Positions 19,672 to 29,789 of a stretch of DNA of 64,000 nucleotides are shown here, piece by piece (position 1 is the stretch's first letter; every line of letters begins with the position of its first letter). Origin of the DNA: Macrostomum hystrix (Eukaryota > Platyhelminthes > Macrostomidae); assembly GCA_950097015.1 (NCBI GenBank), contig CATNEN010000003.1, forward strand, positions 2,247,501 to 2,311,500. The letters are read 5' to 3'. The notes under the pieces are model-generated. The model saw nothing but the letters and a program-made list of their open reading frames with translations, did no database searches and was not told the origin of the DNA. A program made the translations under genes and the position numbers.

Positions 19672-22600
19672 CTAACGTCTAGTACAAAATCGCACCACTC
19701 TGCTTAGAAAACGTTGAGGCTTGCGCACCTGACGACCGGAACGGGTCGTCATGACCGGAGAAAGTGTGGAACCAGCACTTGCCGGTTCACTTGGTGCCAC
19801 CAAGTCCTCAGCTTGTTGACCTGCGCCGGAACTTTCCACGGCGTCTTCATTTAATGACGCCCCAGGCCTGGTGTCACTGTTATCACCTAAGCCTTTCGAG
19901 CTTATACTTTCGTTTACTGCTGCAATGGTACTGTTGGAGTGAATCACCTGGGGTTCAAACCCCTGTTCAGCTAGGATTTGCACCTCCGCTCCAACCTCAG
20001 GTACTTCATCCGGCCGCATCACTACAAGAGAAGTTTCCAAGGCTTCTGGCGGCGAATCCGGAGGCAAGGTGCGTCGTGAGTCAGGCGAAGTCACACGCGG
20101 TGGGTCAGTCGGCAAGATGTGTTGTGGTTCAGGCGACGATGCGCGCCGTGGCTCAGGCGGCTCGGTGCGTGCTGACACAACCGACACCGCAGCGTAAGAT
20201 GGACATCGGACTTCGTCCTCTGAGGAGTACGAAATTTCACTGGCGCGTTTTTCGCATGGGTGATACTCTTCTGACTCGCTGGTCGTTCCTGGACTAGGGT
20301 CAGCTCGACCCACTGACTGATCATCTAACAGGCCCAACCGCGATGGTGGGATCATGGCTGGAACCCTCAGTCCAAATCTGTCCACAACGTCCTGATACGT
20401 CTGTTTACGAATGCAGCGCTTAATGCGGTCTACATTGTAAATGTTGTGATTCGGATTCGGGGCTTGACAAAGTGGGTTAACCCGAGCGAACTCGGGTATG
20501 AGGCGGTAGTTTCGCTCGGAAATCTTTTGAACCACCTTGTACGGCCCCAGCCACACAGCCGTGTCCAATCCTCGATGGTCAGGATTCAGAACCCAGACAA
20601 GTTCGCCGATTTCGAAGTTAGAATGGATGGCGTTGCGGTCATAATTCCGTTTTTGCCTTTGCTGGGCCTTGCCTCGCACCTGACGAGCAATTGCAGACAC
20701 CTCCACCAAGAGTTTGTGAAGCCTGTGGGCGTAGGAGTCTGGATTATACCGGTCTTGTCTTGGAGGGTTGAACTTTAGATCCAGTGGCAGGGTGAGCTCG
20801 CGGCCAAAGAAGAGCCTGGCTGGAGTCCATCCTGTTGATTCGGCCGTGGTGCTTCTGATAGAGAGGCCTACTAGCTGGGCTGCAAACGGCCAGTTTATTC
20901 TTTTTTCAAGGCAAACAGCGCGGATCTGGGCTTTGATCGTCTGCACTGTTCGCTCCGCTTTGCCGTTTGCCTGTGGTCTGCGCGCGGTGATTCGCGATAG
21001 GTCTACTTCTAGTAGACGGGCGAGTTCGGCAATGGTCTTGTTTACAAACGCTGTTCCATTATCTGAAATCAAGCTCTCCATGGCACCATAGCGGACAACC
21101 CACTCAGTTAGAATGGCTGTAGCCGTTGTTTCGGCAGACACGTCAGAGACAGGTATGATCTCCACAAATCCTGAAAAATTGTCGACTAAGATTAGCAGGT
21201 ACCGACTGCCGTCTAGTTCAGGGAATGGACCGGCGTGGTCTGCATGTACGATTTGATTCGGGTATCCTGATTGGATTGGTTTCAGAGGTTCTTTATTCAA
21301 GCGTTTGCTTTTCTTCGTCCGACTACAGATCTCGCACTCCGCTATTACACCTTTGACAAACACTTCCAGGTTTGTGATTTGAAACCTCTGCTTCAATGCT
21401 CGGACTGTTTTACCAGTTCCACAGTGGTTGATTTCCCTGTGATAGCAGGACACTAGCTCGTCGATATCCGCAGTTTCAGGTATAATGACGAGACGTTTGG
21501 CTATTTGACCTTGCTTGGCGGGCTTGACGCGAATCAACAGACCGTCCCCAACCTCAAGCTCGTCAAACATGGCCCACAACGTTCGGATTTCACGACTACA
21601 GTCCTGAACTTCCTCTTTCTTTAGCTTCGGAGATTTCCCTGCAACAGCTTCGATGAGCCTGACTAGGTCCGTGCTAGACTCTTGTGCATCTCTGGCCCAA
21701 ATGTTCTCAGCTTCCTGAGACATCTCATCTTCGTCTGAGTCTTCTTCCAATTGTTCTACTTGACCTGCCCGAGACGCGTGTTGGCCTTGATTGACTCCGA
21801 TCTCACCTGACATCTGAGATATGGGAGCAAGCGCAAACTGATTTTCTGACACCTCATTGGGTTGGTAAGATAGTACGGTTGCAGATGATGGTAATGTGCA
21901 TGTACTGTCCTGTTGTACAGAGATGTGTGATGTTCGACTGATTACATTTGGTTGCTCCGTTTGCGTTTCTGTTGTCATCATTTCTGCGTCGGCTTCATGT
22001 CTATCTCTGGCCGTCACTTCAGTTTTAGTGACTACAGAGTCGCTACCTGACTGAGGTTGTGTCTTGCAGAGTTCTGGTGGTGGTTCTGTTTGACTGGAAG
22101 TGTCTGTTCGTGTGGCTCTCAGTTGTACTGGTACCTGGACGAACTCTTGATCCTTCTGGTTTTCTTGTCCTTCTAAGCTTCTAAACTTCTCATTGAAAGC
22201 TTCGATCTGGCTACATGTAGGACAGTCGTGATGGTCAGCCCTAAATCTTGGATTACGACTGAGCACATCTGCGTTGACATGCTTGACTCCTGCACGATGC
22301 TCAACAGAGAAGTCATATTCAGCCAGCCGCTCTAGGGGTGTTTGACTCACGCTGAAGTCATACACCTCGATCGTAGCTAGCCATTGTGCTAGCATACCTG
22401 TGGAATGCTTCTTAGTGTGTAGCCATTGTAGGGCGGCTGCGTCTGAGCGCACAAGAAACTTGCGGTCCAGCAGATATGTTCGAAAATGTTCCAGCATGAT
22501 GACAAGTCCAAGTAATTCACGCATCGTGGCGCAGTAATTCCTCTGCGATTGTGTGAATTTTTTCGAAGCATACGCAACGACGTGCTCCTGACCACCTGGA

Positions 22601-24108
22601 CCTTCTTGTGACAAAACGCCGCCAACTCCTTCAAGCGAGGAGTCGCAATCTAAGATGAAGAGCCCAGCTGACGGACTGAGGTCAGGGTACGCAAGGATTG
22701 GAGGCGCGCACAGATTTGCTTTCAGCTCTTCGAAAGCTTTGTCATGCTGCTCCAGCCAGCAGAATGTCGACGATCCTTTAGCTAGCGCATACAGCGGCGA
22801 TGCGATCACGGAAAAACGTTGCACGAACTTTCTATAGTAGTTCGCGAATCCTAGGAACGCTAATAATTGCTTTTTATCTGATGGTTTGCACCAATTCTTT
22901 ACCGCGTCGATCTTTGCTGGGTCGGCTTCAATTCCTTGAGCTGAAACAACGAAGCCTAAGAACCGAACGCGATCCTTGAAAAGCTCACATTTAGCTGGTT
23001 TAATTTTTAAGTTTGCCTTTTTAAGTTGCCAGAGGACAAGCGCCAAGTGGACGATCATTTCGTCATTGTCCCTGGCCTTTATGATTATATCGTCAAGATA
23101 GATAAGACTCACGCGCATGAGTAAAGGCCTGAACACCCTGTGCATCAACTTGGCAAAGTTTGCCGGTGCTGTCTTGATGCCAAAGGGTACGACCTTCCAT
23201 CGGAAAGTGCCCTGGGGGCATGAGAATGCTGTGATGTCTCGATCGCATTCGCGAATACCTACTTGCCAATAAGCTGCGGTGAGATCTAAACTGGAAAATA
23301 TTTTCGACTCTGCTAGGCTATCAAACGATTCTTCTATTAGTGGTAAAGGAAAGGTGCATGGCTTGATTACTTTGTTGACCTGTCGATAGTCAATACACAG
23401 GCGTTGGGAACCATCTTTTTTCCGAACTAAGACTATTGGAGAGGACCACTCAGAGTCGCACTCTTCAATGATTCCTTGATTGACTAACTGGCTTATATGT
23501 TTGTCTAAAAATTCCTTCTGCGAGGGGGTCGTGCGCCTAGATGGCTGCCAGATAGGGCGGCAAGCCGACTCCTGCAGCTCAATTGTCATCTCATGTACAT
23601 GTGTTTTTCCTAGGTCTGTTTCGCTAAGCGATATCTGACTACTAAAATAGTTCAGCAGCTTAAGTGTTACTGTCAGCTGGTTCTTCGATAGGGTGGTCTC
23701 ATTGAGCTTAAACTGTGTAGTCAGCCAAGATGCTATTCCTGGGTCTGGGTCAGGGAGTTTTGCAAGCTTGGCTCCAAGATCTTCAGAGCTGCTGATGGAG
23801 AAATCTTTCTCAGATACAGGCGTGACAGAAATTGAATCCCCATGTTCAAGGCTCCTAAAAGAGGCGATTTCCTGCCCCATGGAGATCGATGATGGCTGGT
23901 CACTACTGTTTAATAGGCGCACGAGTACATGGTTAGTGGTGCTTACACTGTCAACGGAGTGTGCTACAAACAGCTCTGAGTCCCGGCAGAAGAGTTTAGT
24001 GCCTAGAACACCCTGAGTACCAGGATCAGCACCTGAGACCCGGCTTGGCACCATAGTCTCTGACCTGGGGAGTAGCTGCACGTTGCAGGCGGCTGTGACT
24101 CTGCGTGC
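19672..24108 (-). CDS. pol: Gypsy Pol: reverse transcriptase, RNase H, integrase
   Basis: An open frame of more than 1,470 codons in the same frame as gag and separated from it only by the UAG at 24109-24111. The first Met codon is some distance into the frame, so readthrough is the likely route of expression. Domains in order: an N-terminal spacer; RT with GSQRLCIDYRQVNK, LDLTAAYWQV and the active site YLDD (23090-23101); RNase H (FILDCDSSLEGVGG, YASKKF, VRSDAAALQW); integrase zinc domain (H-x3-H ... CEIC); integrase core with aspartates in HADHAGPF (about 21235) and SDNGTAF (about 21060) and glutamate in ANGKAERT (about 20960); a GPY/F-type module (WLGPYKVV, about 20545); and a roughly 250-residue Ser/Pro/Glu-rich tail. 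It copies genomic RNA and integrates the cDNA. No internal break was found. Confidence 0.95.
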   Translation of the reverse strand, partial: ARRVTAACNVQLLPRSETMVPSRVSGADPGTQGVLGTKLFCRDSELFVAHSVDSVSTTNHVLVRLLNSSDQPSSISMGQEIASFRSLEHGDSISVTPVSEKDFSISSSEDLGAKLAKLPDPDPGIASWLTTQFKLNETTLSKNQLTVTLKLLNYFSSQISLSETDLGKTHVHEMTIELQESACRPIWQPSRRTTPSQKEFLDKHISQLVNQGIIEECDSEWSSPIVLVRKKDGSQRLCIDYRQVNKVIKPCTFPLPLIEESFDSLAESKIFSSLDLTAAYWQVGIRECDRDITAFSCPQGTFRWKVVPFGIKTAPANFAKLMHRVFRPLLMRVSLIYLDDIIIKARDNDEMIVHLALVLWQLKKANLKIKPAKCELFKDRVRFLGFVVSAQGIEADPAKIDAVKNWCKPSDKKQLLAFLGFANYYRKFVQRFSVIASPLYALAKGSSTFCWLEQHDKAFEELKANLCAPPILAYPDLSPSAGLFILDCDSSLEGVGGVLSQEGPGGQEHVVAYASKKFTQSQRNYCATMRELLGLVIMLEHFRTYLLDRKFLVRSDAAALQWLHTKKHSTGMLAQWLATIEVYDFSVSQTPLERLAEYDFSVEHRAGVKHVNADVLSRNPRFRADHHDCPTCSQIEAFNEKFRSLEGQENQKDQEFVQVPVQLRATRTDTSSQTEPPPELCKTQPQSGSDSVVTKTEVTARDRHEADAEMMTTETQTEQPNVISRTSHISVQQDSTCTLPSSATVLSYQPNEVSENQFALAPISQMSGEIGVNQGQHASRAGQVEQLEEDSDEDEMSQEAENIWARDAQESSTDLVRLIEAVAGKSPKLKKEEVQDCSREIRTLWAMFDELEVGDGLLIRVKPAKQGQIAKRLVIIPETADIDELVSCYHREINHCGTGKTVRALKQRFQITNLEVFVKGVIAECEICSRTKKSKRLNKEPLKPIQSGYPNQIVHADHAGPFPELDGSRYLLILVDNFSGFVEIIPVSDVSAETTATAILTEWVVRYGAMESLISDNGTAFVNKTIAELARLLEVDLSRITARRPQANGKAERTVQTIKAQIRAVCLEKRINWPFAAQLVGLSIRSTTAESTGWTPARLFFGRELTLPLDLKFNPPRQDRYNPDSYAHRLHKLLVEVSAIARQVRGKAQQRQKRNYDRNAIHSNFEIGELVWVLNPDHRGLDTAVWLGPYKVVQKISERNYRLIPEFARVNPLCQAPNPNHNIYNVDRIKRCIRKQTYQDVVDRFGLRVPAMIPPSRLGLLDDQSVGRADPSPGTTSESEEYHPCEKRASEISYSSEDEVRCPSYAAVSVVSARTEPPEPRRASSPEPQHILPTDPPRVTSPDSRRTLPPDSPPEALETSLVVMRPDEVPEVGAEVQILAEQGFEPQVIHSNSTIAAVNESISSKGLGDNSDTRPGASLNEDAVESSGAGQQAEDLVAPSEPASAGSTLSPVMTTRSGRQVRKPQRFLSRVVRFCTRR

Positions 24109-24111
24109 CTA
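24109..24111 (-). promoter_or_regulatory. In-frame UAG between gag and pol (probable readthrough codon)
   Basis: The gag frame ends GVF-UAG and continues with GCA CGC AGA in the same frame into pol without another stop. With no frameshift needed, suppression of this codon would give a Gag-Pol fusion, as in murine gammaretroviruses. The context after the stop does not match the well-known CAR-YYA type. Confidence 0.65.
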
Positions 24112-25872
24112 GAAAACTCCCTTGTCACCTTCAATGACTGGTACAGGCTCTCCAGCTACAGTTACCTGACCATCAGCAACAAGCAAGTTAACGCTAAAAC
24201 TTCTCATAAAGTCTATTCCTAACAGCAAATCTGAAACCTGACCTTCCGTTACCAGGAAAACGTGGGTCTGCTTCTTCTTTCCAAGTTTGACCTCACAGTG
24301 AAGCGTGCCCAAAATCTGTGACGAGGTTCCATTGAATGCTGTCGCGGCTTGGTATTGTCTAGCAGGGACAAATTTGTGATTTATGGGATCATTTGCGATC
24401 AGCTGGTCCTTGATTTTAGTTCCAACGACACTAGCATTGCAACCTGAATCAAGGCAAGCGATGTACTTATCGTTACCTATTTCTAACTGCACGAACATGC
24501 TGGACTCGACTCTAGCCTCGTTAGTCAGCGTTTGATCACAACGGACAGGGAATGGATAGCGGCAGACTCCTATCGCCTTATCTCGGTTGTGAGCTGGGTC
24601 CGTTTGACGCCAGAACTGTACGATTGTGCCTACCAGTTGGCGCCGATTGGCTAACTGTTGTAGCTCATTGTCTAAGCTGGATTGATGAAAGAAGATGGAG
24701 CCTGGTATTTGGCTTGGTTGGATGAAGCCAAATCCAGTCTTCAAAGCCGTGATGGTACCTGTCTCCATCACCTGACTCTGAGAAACGATGGTGTTTGGTC
24801 TTCCACCACCTGTACCGCCGAAGGGCAATGGCTGTGGGCAGTCCGCGGTACGATGATCACCAGCACCGCATCGGTTGCAGGACCTGCGCATCTTGCGAGA
24901 TTGGTGACTTTTTTGGGTCCTATAACTATCCATTTTGTGTGTCTGTGGTCCTTGGTCACTGGTAGAGTTAAGATTTGCATGCCCTTTTAATTGGGACTCT
25001 GTCTGGAAGGCTGGCGAAGAAGCCTGATTTTGCTGAAGCAGTTTCTCTAGTTCACGAACACGGGCTTCCAGCTCTGCTGTTCTGTCAGGAGCTGCTGTCC
25101 TTACAACAAGAGGGACAGTTTCACCGGACAGGAGCTTCTTGACGCCTGCTATTTCCCTAGCCTTCTTTGCAAGATCTTCAGCTGTCCATGATGGGTTCTC
25201 TTGCCCAAGAAGTATCAGCCTTTCTGCAAGGGCCTTGTCTCGCAGCCCATAGCAGAACCTTGCTCGGACTAGAGGTTCAGCATCACATTTTTTCCTGTTC
25301 GCTGTTTTCGACAGCCTTATCAACCTGTCAAAGAACTCTTGTGTGGATTCCAGATTTGTCTGAGTCGCGGCAGCTAGTTCTAAAAAGCTCTTATGTTCAG
25401 TTCCTGAGTCTGTGAATCGCTCTTTAAGCCTCATCAGAGCTGTCTGAATGGATTCATGGTGCAATGAGTTGTTGAATATGAATTCTTGGCACTCAGGTGC
25501 CAGCATGGACAGCAGGACTGCTGGTTGTTGTGGGGTTGGCACGTGGTGTGCATCAACATACGTTAGGAACTGTGTTTCCCAAAGCTCGAAATTCATTTCT
25601 GGTTGGAATGGTGGTGGTGGTCGCAGTTTAGGGCTTGAATTAGAGATTTTCTCAGCTGCTGTTGATGCTTCTCTGTCACACGTTTTTTCTAGTATCATAG
25701 TCAGAGTCTGGAGCACTTTTTGCAGTTCTAACTGGCCTACATTTACTTCAGGTGGCTTCACATCATTGTTCCCTCCTGGTGGAGCTGACTGAGTTTGGTT
25801 GTCTCCTGCCTGTAGGTTCACTTGAGCTCCAGCACCATCAGGCGGCAGTGCCTCGTCACCCTCTCCGATCAT
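24109..25872 (-). CDS. gag: Gypsy Gag-protease with an embedded cold-shock domain
   Basis: 587 codons from the ATG at 25872. Domains: a low-complexity N-terminus; a Ty3-type capsid region (about residues 80-230, with NFELWETQFLTY and SLHHESIQTALMRLKERF); a heptad-like coiled coil (AELEARVRELEKLLQ, about 265-280); a CCHC knuckle CNRCGAGDHRTADC (about 332-345, 24835-24880); a cold-shock domain (about 369-440, 24553-24770) with RNP1-like TGFGFIQ, RNP2-like SIFFHQS and a closing RDKAIGV strand; and an aspartic protease (CLDSGCNASVV near residue 473, LLLGIDF near 560). Gag packages element RNA; the cold-shock domain would add a second single-strand nucleic-acid binder. The protease is encoded in gag rather than pol. 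Confidence 0.93.
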   Translation of the reverse strand: MIGEGDEALPPDGAGAQVNLQAGDNQTQSAPPGGNNDVKPPEVNVGQLELQKVLQTLTMILEKTCDREASTAAEKISNSSPKLRPPPPFQPEMNFELWETQFLTYVDAHHVPTPQQPAVLLSMLAPECQEFIFNNSLHHESIQTALMRLKERFTDSGTEHKSFLELAAATQTNLESTQEFFDRLIRLSKTANRKKCDAEPLVRARFCYGLRDKALAERLILLGQENPSWTAEDLAKKAREIAGVKKLLSGETVPLVVRTAAPDRTAELEARVRELEKLLQQNQASSPAFQTESQLKGHANLNSTSDQGPQTHKMDSYRTQKSHQSRKMRRSCNRCGAGDHRTADCPQPLPFGGTGGGRPNTIVSQSQVMETGTITALKTGFGFIQPSQIPGSIFFHQSSLDNELQQLANRRQLVGTIVQFWRQTDPAHNRDKAIGVCRYPFPVRCDQTLTNEARVESSMFVQLEIGNDKYIACLDSGCNASVVGTKIKDQLIANDPINHKFVPARQYQAATAFNGTSSQILGTLHCEVKLGKKKQTHVFLVTEGQVSDLLLGIDFMRSFSVNLLVADGQVTVAGEPVPVIEGDKGVF

Positions 25873-26444
25873 TTAGAGAAGCGGAATGAGAATAGGAAAA
25901 GAGGAGATGGAAGGTTAAAGGTGAAGGCAGACACAGAATTGTCTGGCAGAGAAAGAGGCCCCTACTCAAATTCTTGGAAACGCTGGCGAACGACCAAAAT
26001 TTTATGTGCTAAACTCTGCCAGACGGGCCCTATACAAAAAATTATTTCTAAGCCTAAAAACGAGACAGCCTCACCAAGCCAGTACTGCCAGTGCCGCGGC
26101 GTGTTGAGCTCGTGGGGGTGTTGTCGCTCTGGCTGAGGACGTACAATTAACGTTGGACTTGCGGTCGGACACTGGTTAGGTCGTCTCTGATTGGTTGGCA
26201 GGTAATCAGCCAATTAGGTTGCTCCGACTTCTAACTTCTAGCTTCTAGTATTCCAAACTAGGCAGTCACAGCTAGGCAAACAGGCAACTATGACGGTGCA
26301 TATGCCCTTTAAGTCGGAACTTGCTGTTGGTCAGGGTTAGACGCCGATGTTGATGTGTAGTCAGTAGCAGTGTAGAAGTGTAGTAGTGTAGCGGTAGCGG
26401 TAGCAATTTTGTTCTTGTCTTCGAGGTGGGACCCTCCAAATTTA
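25873..26444 (-). promoter_or_regulatory. Gypsy 5' leader and putative primer-binding site
   Basis: 572 bases between the 5' LTR and the gag ATG. Read from the LTR on the minus strand, a TAAATT spacer is followed by TGGAGGGTCCCACC (26438-26425), whose TGG start and position fit a tRNA primer-binding site. The rest is untranslated leader where packaging signals would be expected. Confidence 0.55.
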
Positions 26445-26754
26445 TGTGACGAATAAAGGTTAGTGTAGCGGTAATATCGTCGAATTATTTGATATAAATG
26501 TGTATATATATTTCCAAAGTAATCTCGATGCTCACACGCTCGACACAAGGCAGGGCAGAGCAGAAAAATATACATACGTTGCTTTTTAAAAAGGACAGCT
26601 AATTCTTAGAATGATACAATATAACAATAATTAGTAAACATGCTTAGCATATAAATAATAATCTTGTCAGCAACTTGTAATGTAGCGAATTACTATAAAA
26701 TAAATAAGCAATTAAACTACCAATTAAACTACAATTAAAGGTTACACCGTCACA
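26445..26754 (-). repeat. 5' LTR of the Gypsy element
   Basis: 310 bp, TGTGACG...CGTCACA, matching the 3' LTR. The promoter should lie here and drive transcription toward lower coordinates. Confidence 0.95.
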
Positions 26755-28273
26755 GGGGAACCATTACATAGGAATTGAGAAAGATTGAAAAAGTTGCTTT
26801 AACCCTACACAGTCCCTAGCACCTAGCACCTTTGACTTTTTGTACCTGTCTTTGGGGATAGTCTGTCTCTGCTGGCTACCCATGAATGTTGTTTTCAAGC
26901 AGCAGTTAATAAAGAAAATTGTATAGGCTCTAGGCCTACAAACACTGCACTATCAATACAAATATTGATTCTGTCAAAGTCTATTAACACCATTCAGTCA
27001 AAAATGTTTATTGAATAGGGCCTATTGAATAATTATTGAAATTCATTCTTCCAAGTCTTTCATGTCAAAGTAAACAATCATTTTAATTTCTTCAGGTCAA
27101 AGTAAAGCAATTGCAAGTTTTCTACTTGTAGTAGTGCATATGCATTTTGCATATCATATGAATCCTTTCTGGGAAATTCCTTTGGAGCATCAAATTAAAT
27201 TTATAATTTGGGTGTAGCACTGTAGCCCTACTATACTATAACCTCCATCTAACTTCTAGTCGTAATTTAGTAGCTTACATAGTTTTAAAAAATCTTATAG
27301 TGCATTAGCCAATTCATTTTAAGTTCTAACATTTTTCTAACATTTAATATAACATTAGGGTAAGGCCCTATGAATTAGAAATAATATTAGGCGGCATAGG
27401 CCTATAATTAAATATGTTCAATGTATATATTACATACAAATTCTATAAATTAATATATAAAAATGTCCAATGACAATAGTTTTATTCAAAATTAGCTTAT
27501 TTACTTTAGCTAAAAATTCAGTTTTCTGAGATCACATGGTACATATAAACCATTTCAATTAAGAAATGAGGATTTTTAGGTAGACATTTTGACTTTGACT
27601 TTTGATTTAAACTATAGTTTAATAAAATTAAACAATGGCTTAATTGTTGTAATAGCTTCTTATTATCTGAAATTGATAACCTTCTGATTTCATTTCTGTT
27701 TATTTTGATTTAGCAATATTAGTATGTATAGGTTGTTGCTTTTCAACTATTTCCTTGACCATACAAGTTAGATCCTATAGCTAGATCCATATTTTTCTTT
27801 TTTCCAACTAATCATGCCATCATGGTTCTAACAATCTCTTATATAGTCACAATAAGTTTGAATTCTTATTTGAAAATAGTTGTGGGATTAATTATAGGTT
27901 TTTGGTGTGGGGCAGTAGTAACAAGTATAGCCATAACTATAGCAGTAATACAATTTGTTTATTTTTTTAATTAAGTTTGTTTACTAATTGGCACTTTTTG
28001 GTGAAAACATGATAAAAATTTGTCAAATTATTCCATTACTTGCCTTTCTCTTATCTGATCCATTGATCTTTACCTTCCAGTTTGGGCCTACTTTGTCTTG
28101 CCAATCTTGTCCACATTGTCAATAGTTTATTTATTTAGGCTAACATGTTACAGATCTAGTTACATTTGGAATATTTTACTTTGGCCCATGTTTTGACAGT
28201 CACTGAGCAGCAAGTGTCAGTGCTAACAGGCTTGCTCAATGGTAACTATTAAAAATATCCTTAAAACTTCCAG
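26755..28273. other. AT-rich sequence, probable intron upstream of the Bcl-2-like exon
   Basis: No gene, RNA or tandem repeat is recognised. The following exon lacks an initiator and starts at an acceptor, so at least part of this must be an intron; the Gypsy may therefore be intronic. Two AGCACCT copies occur near 26818-26832. Confidence 0.5.
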
Positions 28274-29656
28274 TCATCTATCAGCAACTGTGGTGCTTTA
28301 GCAGTCTCACAAACTGCTGCCAGTGCCTCCATTCCTGCTGCTGTCCCCACAACTTCCACCTCTTCAAATGGCGCATTAGTGGCACACAAAGCAGCCCAGC
28401 GTCAAGATTCAACTGCTGTTATTCACGATGCTCGCGCTGTTCTGGAATTGTTTCTCAGTAGAAAGTGCGCAGCCGCAGCTGCGGCGGCCGCCGCTGTTGC
28501 TGTAGACAGTAGCATAGGCGAGACTCGATCCTTGGACAATTTCTTCGATGGTCTGTCGACATCCATTTCCGAGCCAGTTGGTTTCGCAACGCCGCCAGCT
28601 GCTGCGGTCGCCACAGCTCCTTTAGGCTCGGTGGAAAGCTTAAGTGATGATATCGAAGATTGTCCGCCTTTATTTGCCACAGCTTCGCCGCAATTATCTT
28701 CTGCAACAACACTTCAGCAGCAGCAGCAGCAAAAGCAACAGACTAGTACAATAGATAGTGGAGGTTATGAAACTGAGACGGACACTAAGCGCAGTCTTAA
28801 AATCGATTATTTAAATCGCAATTTTTTAAGACGTTTAAAATTGCCTAGTTTTCTAAGAAGGCGGGCATTCACCAGTTTGCATCAGCAACAGCAGCATGAA
28901 ATGACAAAAAATGGTAAAAAATCGTCAACTAACTCTAAGAAGCCCAATCGGATTAGGCATCAAAGTGAGCCGTCTGCTCAGACTCCACCGCCTTCATCGC
29001 TGCATCTGCTTCACCATAAGCCATTGCGCAAGCAAAAGATAGTGCAAGAATTTCGAGCCGTAGTGCAAACTAGTCCCAGTGGAACCATCACTGCTGGACA
29101 GCACAGCGGCAGCTGCGGCGATGCGGGCGCTTCTGAAGATGAAAGATTTGAACGGGTTGTACAATTGCTAGACTTTGTAGCTCACGACCTCATGGGCCAG
29201 CGACCGCCGCCGAAGCCTTTGCCAAATACTATTGCAACTAGTAGTAGTAGTAATACGGACTTTCGTTTGGATCGAGCAATGCACGAAAAGACTAGGCGCG
29301 TACGCGCTAAACAACAGCATCAATTGGCTGCGTCTGCCACTGTTGCGGACATAGACAATGCGGCACAGAATGACGCCCTACTAGAAGCCTTAGTTAAAGC
29401 AGCCTGCAATAAAGATCACAAAGAATTTAGTAGACTACTTGAATGCCGCTGCGAATTATTGGCCTGGCGCAGTGTGGCAATGCTTTATCACCTGACTAGG
29501 CTGATGTGCGCCAGGTGTCGTGGAGAGAAGCCATCAGAGGAGGCGGTTAAAGCCGCTTCTCTTTATTATTTTGAGAACCGATTTGCCCAATGGGTGGTTG
29601 CTCAAGGCGGCTGGCAGGCGGTAGTTGAGAATACCGAGGAGTCGGAGCTGGATTAA
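28274..29656 (+). CDS. Probable Bcl-2-family protein, C-terminal coding exon
   Basis: The frame opens after a TAA at 28262-28264, and the acceptor TTCCAG ends at 28273. There is no in-frame ATG near the start, so one or more upstream exons exist. The first 250 residues are low complexity (poly-Ala, poly-Gln, Ser, basic stretches). Then LDFVAHDLMG (29168-29197) resembles a BH3 helix. AWRSVAMLYHLTRLM (about 29462-29506) resembles the BH1/alpha-5 region (NWGRVVALLGF in BAK), and 43 residues later QWVVAQGGWQAVVE (about 29588-29629) closely resembles BH2 of BAK. No membrane anchor precedes the TAA at 29654. Bcl-2 proteins control mitochondrial apoptosis; pro- or anti-death role cannot be told. The long N-terminal region is atypical. 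Confidence 0.5.
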   Translation, partial: SSISNCGALAVSQTAASASIPAAVPTTSTSSNGALVAHKAAQRQDSTAVIHDARAVLELFLSRKCAAAAAAAAAVAVDSSIGETRSLDNFFDGLSTSISEPVGFATPPAAAVATAPLGSVESLSDDIEDCPPLFATASPQLSSATTLQQQQQQKQQTSTIDSGGYETETDTKRSLKIDYLNRNFLRRLKLPSFLRRRAFTSLHQQQQHEMTKNGKKSSTNSKKPNRIRHQSEPSAQTPPPSSLHLLHHKPLRKQKIVQEFRAVVQTSPSGTITAGQHSGSCGDAGASEDERFERVVQLLDFVAHDLMGQRPPPKPLPNTIATSSSSNTDFRLDRAMHEKTRRVRAKQQHQLAASATVADIDNAAQNDALLEALVKAACNKDHKEFSRLLECRCELLAWRSVAMLYHLTRLMCARCRGEKPSEEAVKAASLYYFENRFAQWVVAQGGWQAVVENTEESELD

Positions 29657-29789
29657 ATCTATTTCTTTTATTTTGAAACACGTCTTCATTTTCTTTACTT
29701 GCGCATTTTGAATATTATACAAAAATTATTCGTTGTTCGATTTTACTTCAACACGCGTAGCTACTAAGCTACTGGTCTATATTTTATCT

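Larger units (their letters stand above)
18184..26754 (-). mobile_element. Ty3/Gypsy LTR retrotransposon, 8,571 bp, apparently intact and recent
   Basis: Two 310-bp LTRs (18184-18493 and 26445-26754) flank gag and pol on the minus strand. I read the LTRs as identical base for base. Both have ends TGTGACG...CGTCACA. The target duplication is GGGG (18180-18183 and 26755-26758). A purine tract lies immediately upstream of the 3' LTR and a putative primer-binding site next to the 5' LTR. gag (587 codons) and the pol region (1,469 codons) are free of frameshifts. The element may be active or only recently silenced. Confidence 0.95.
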
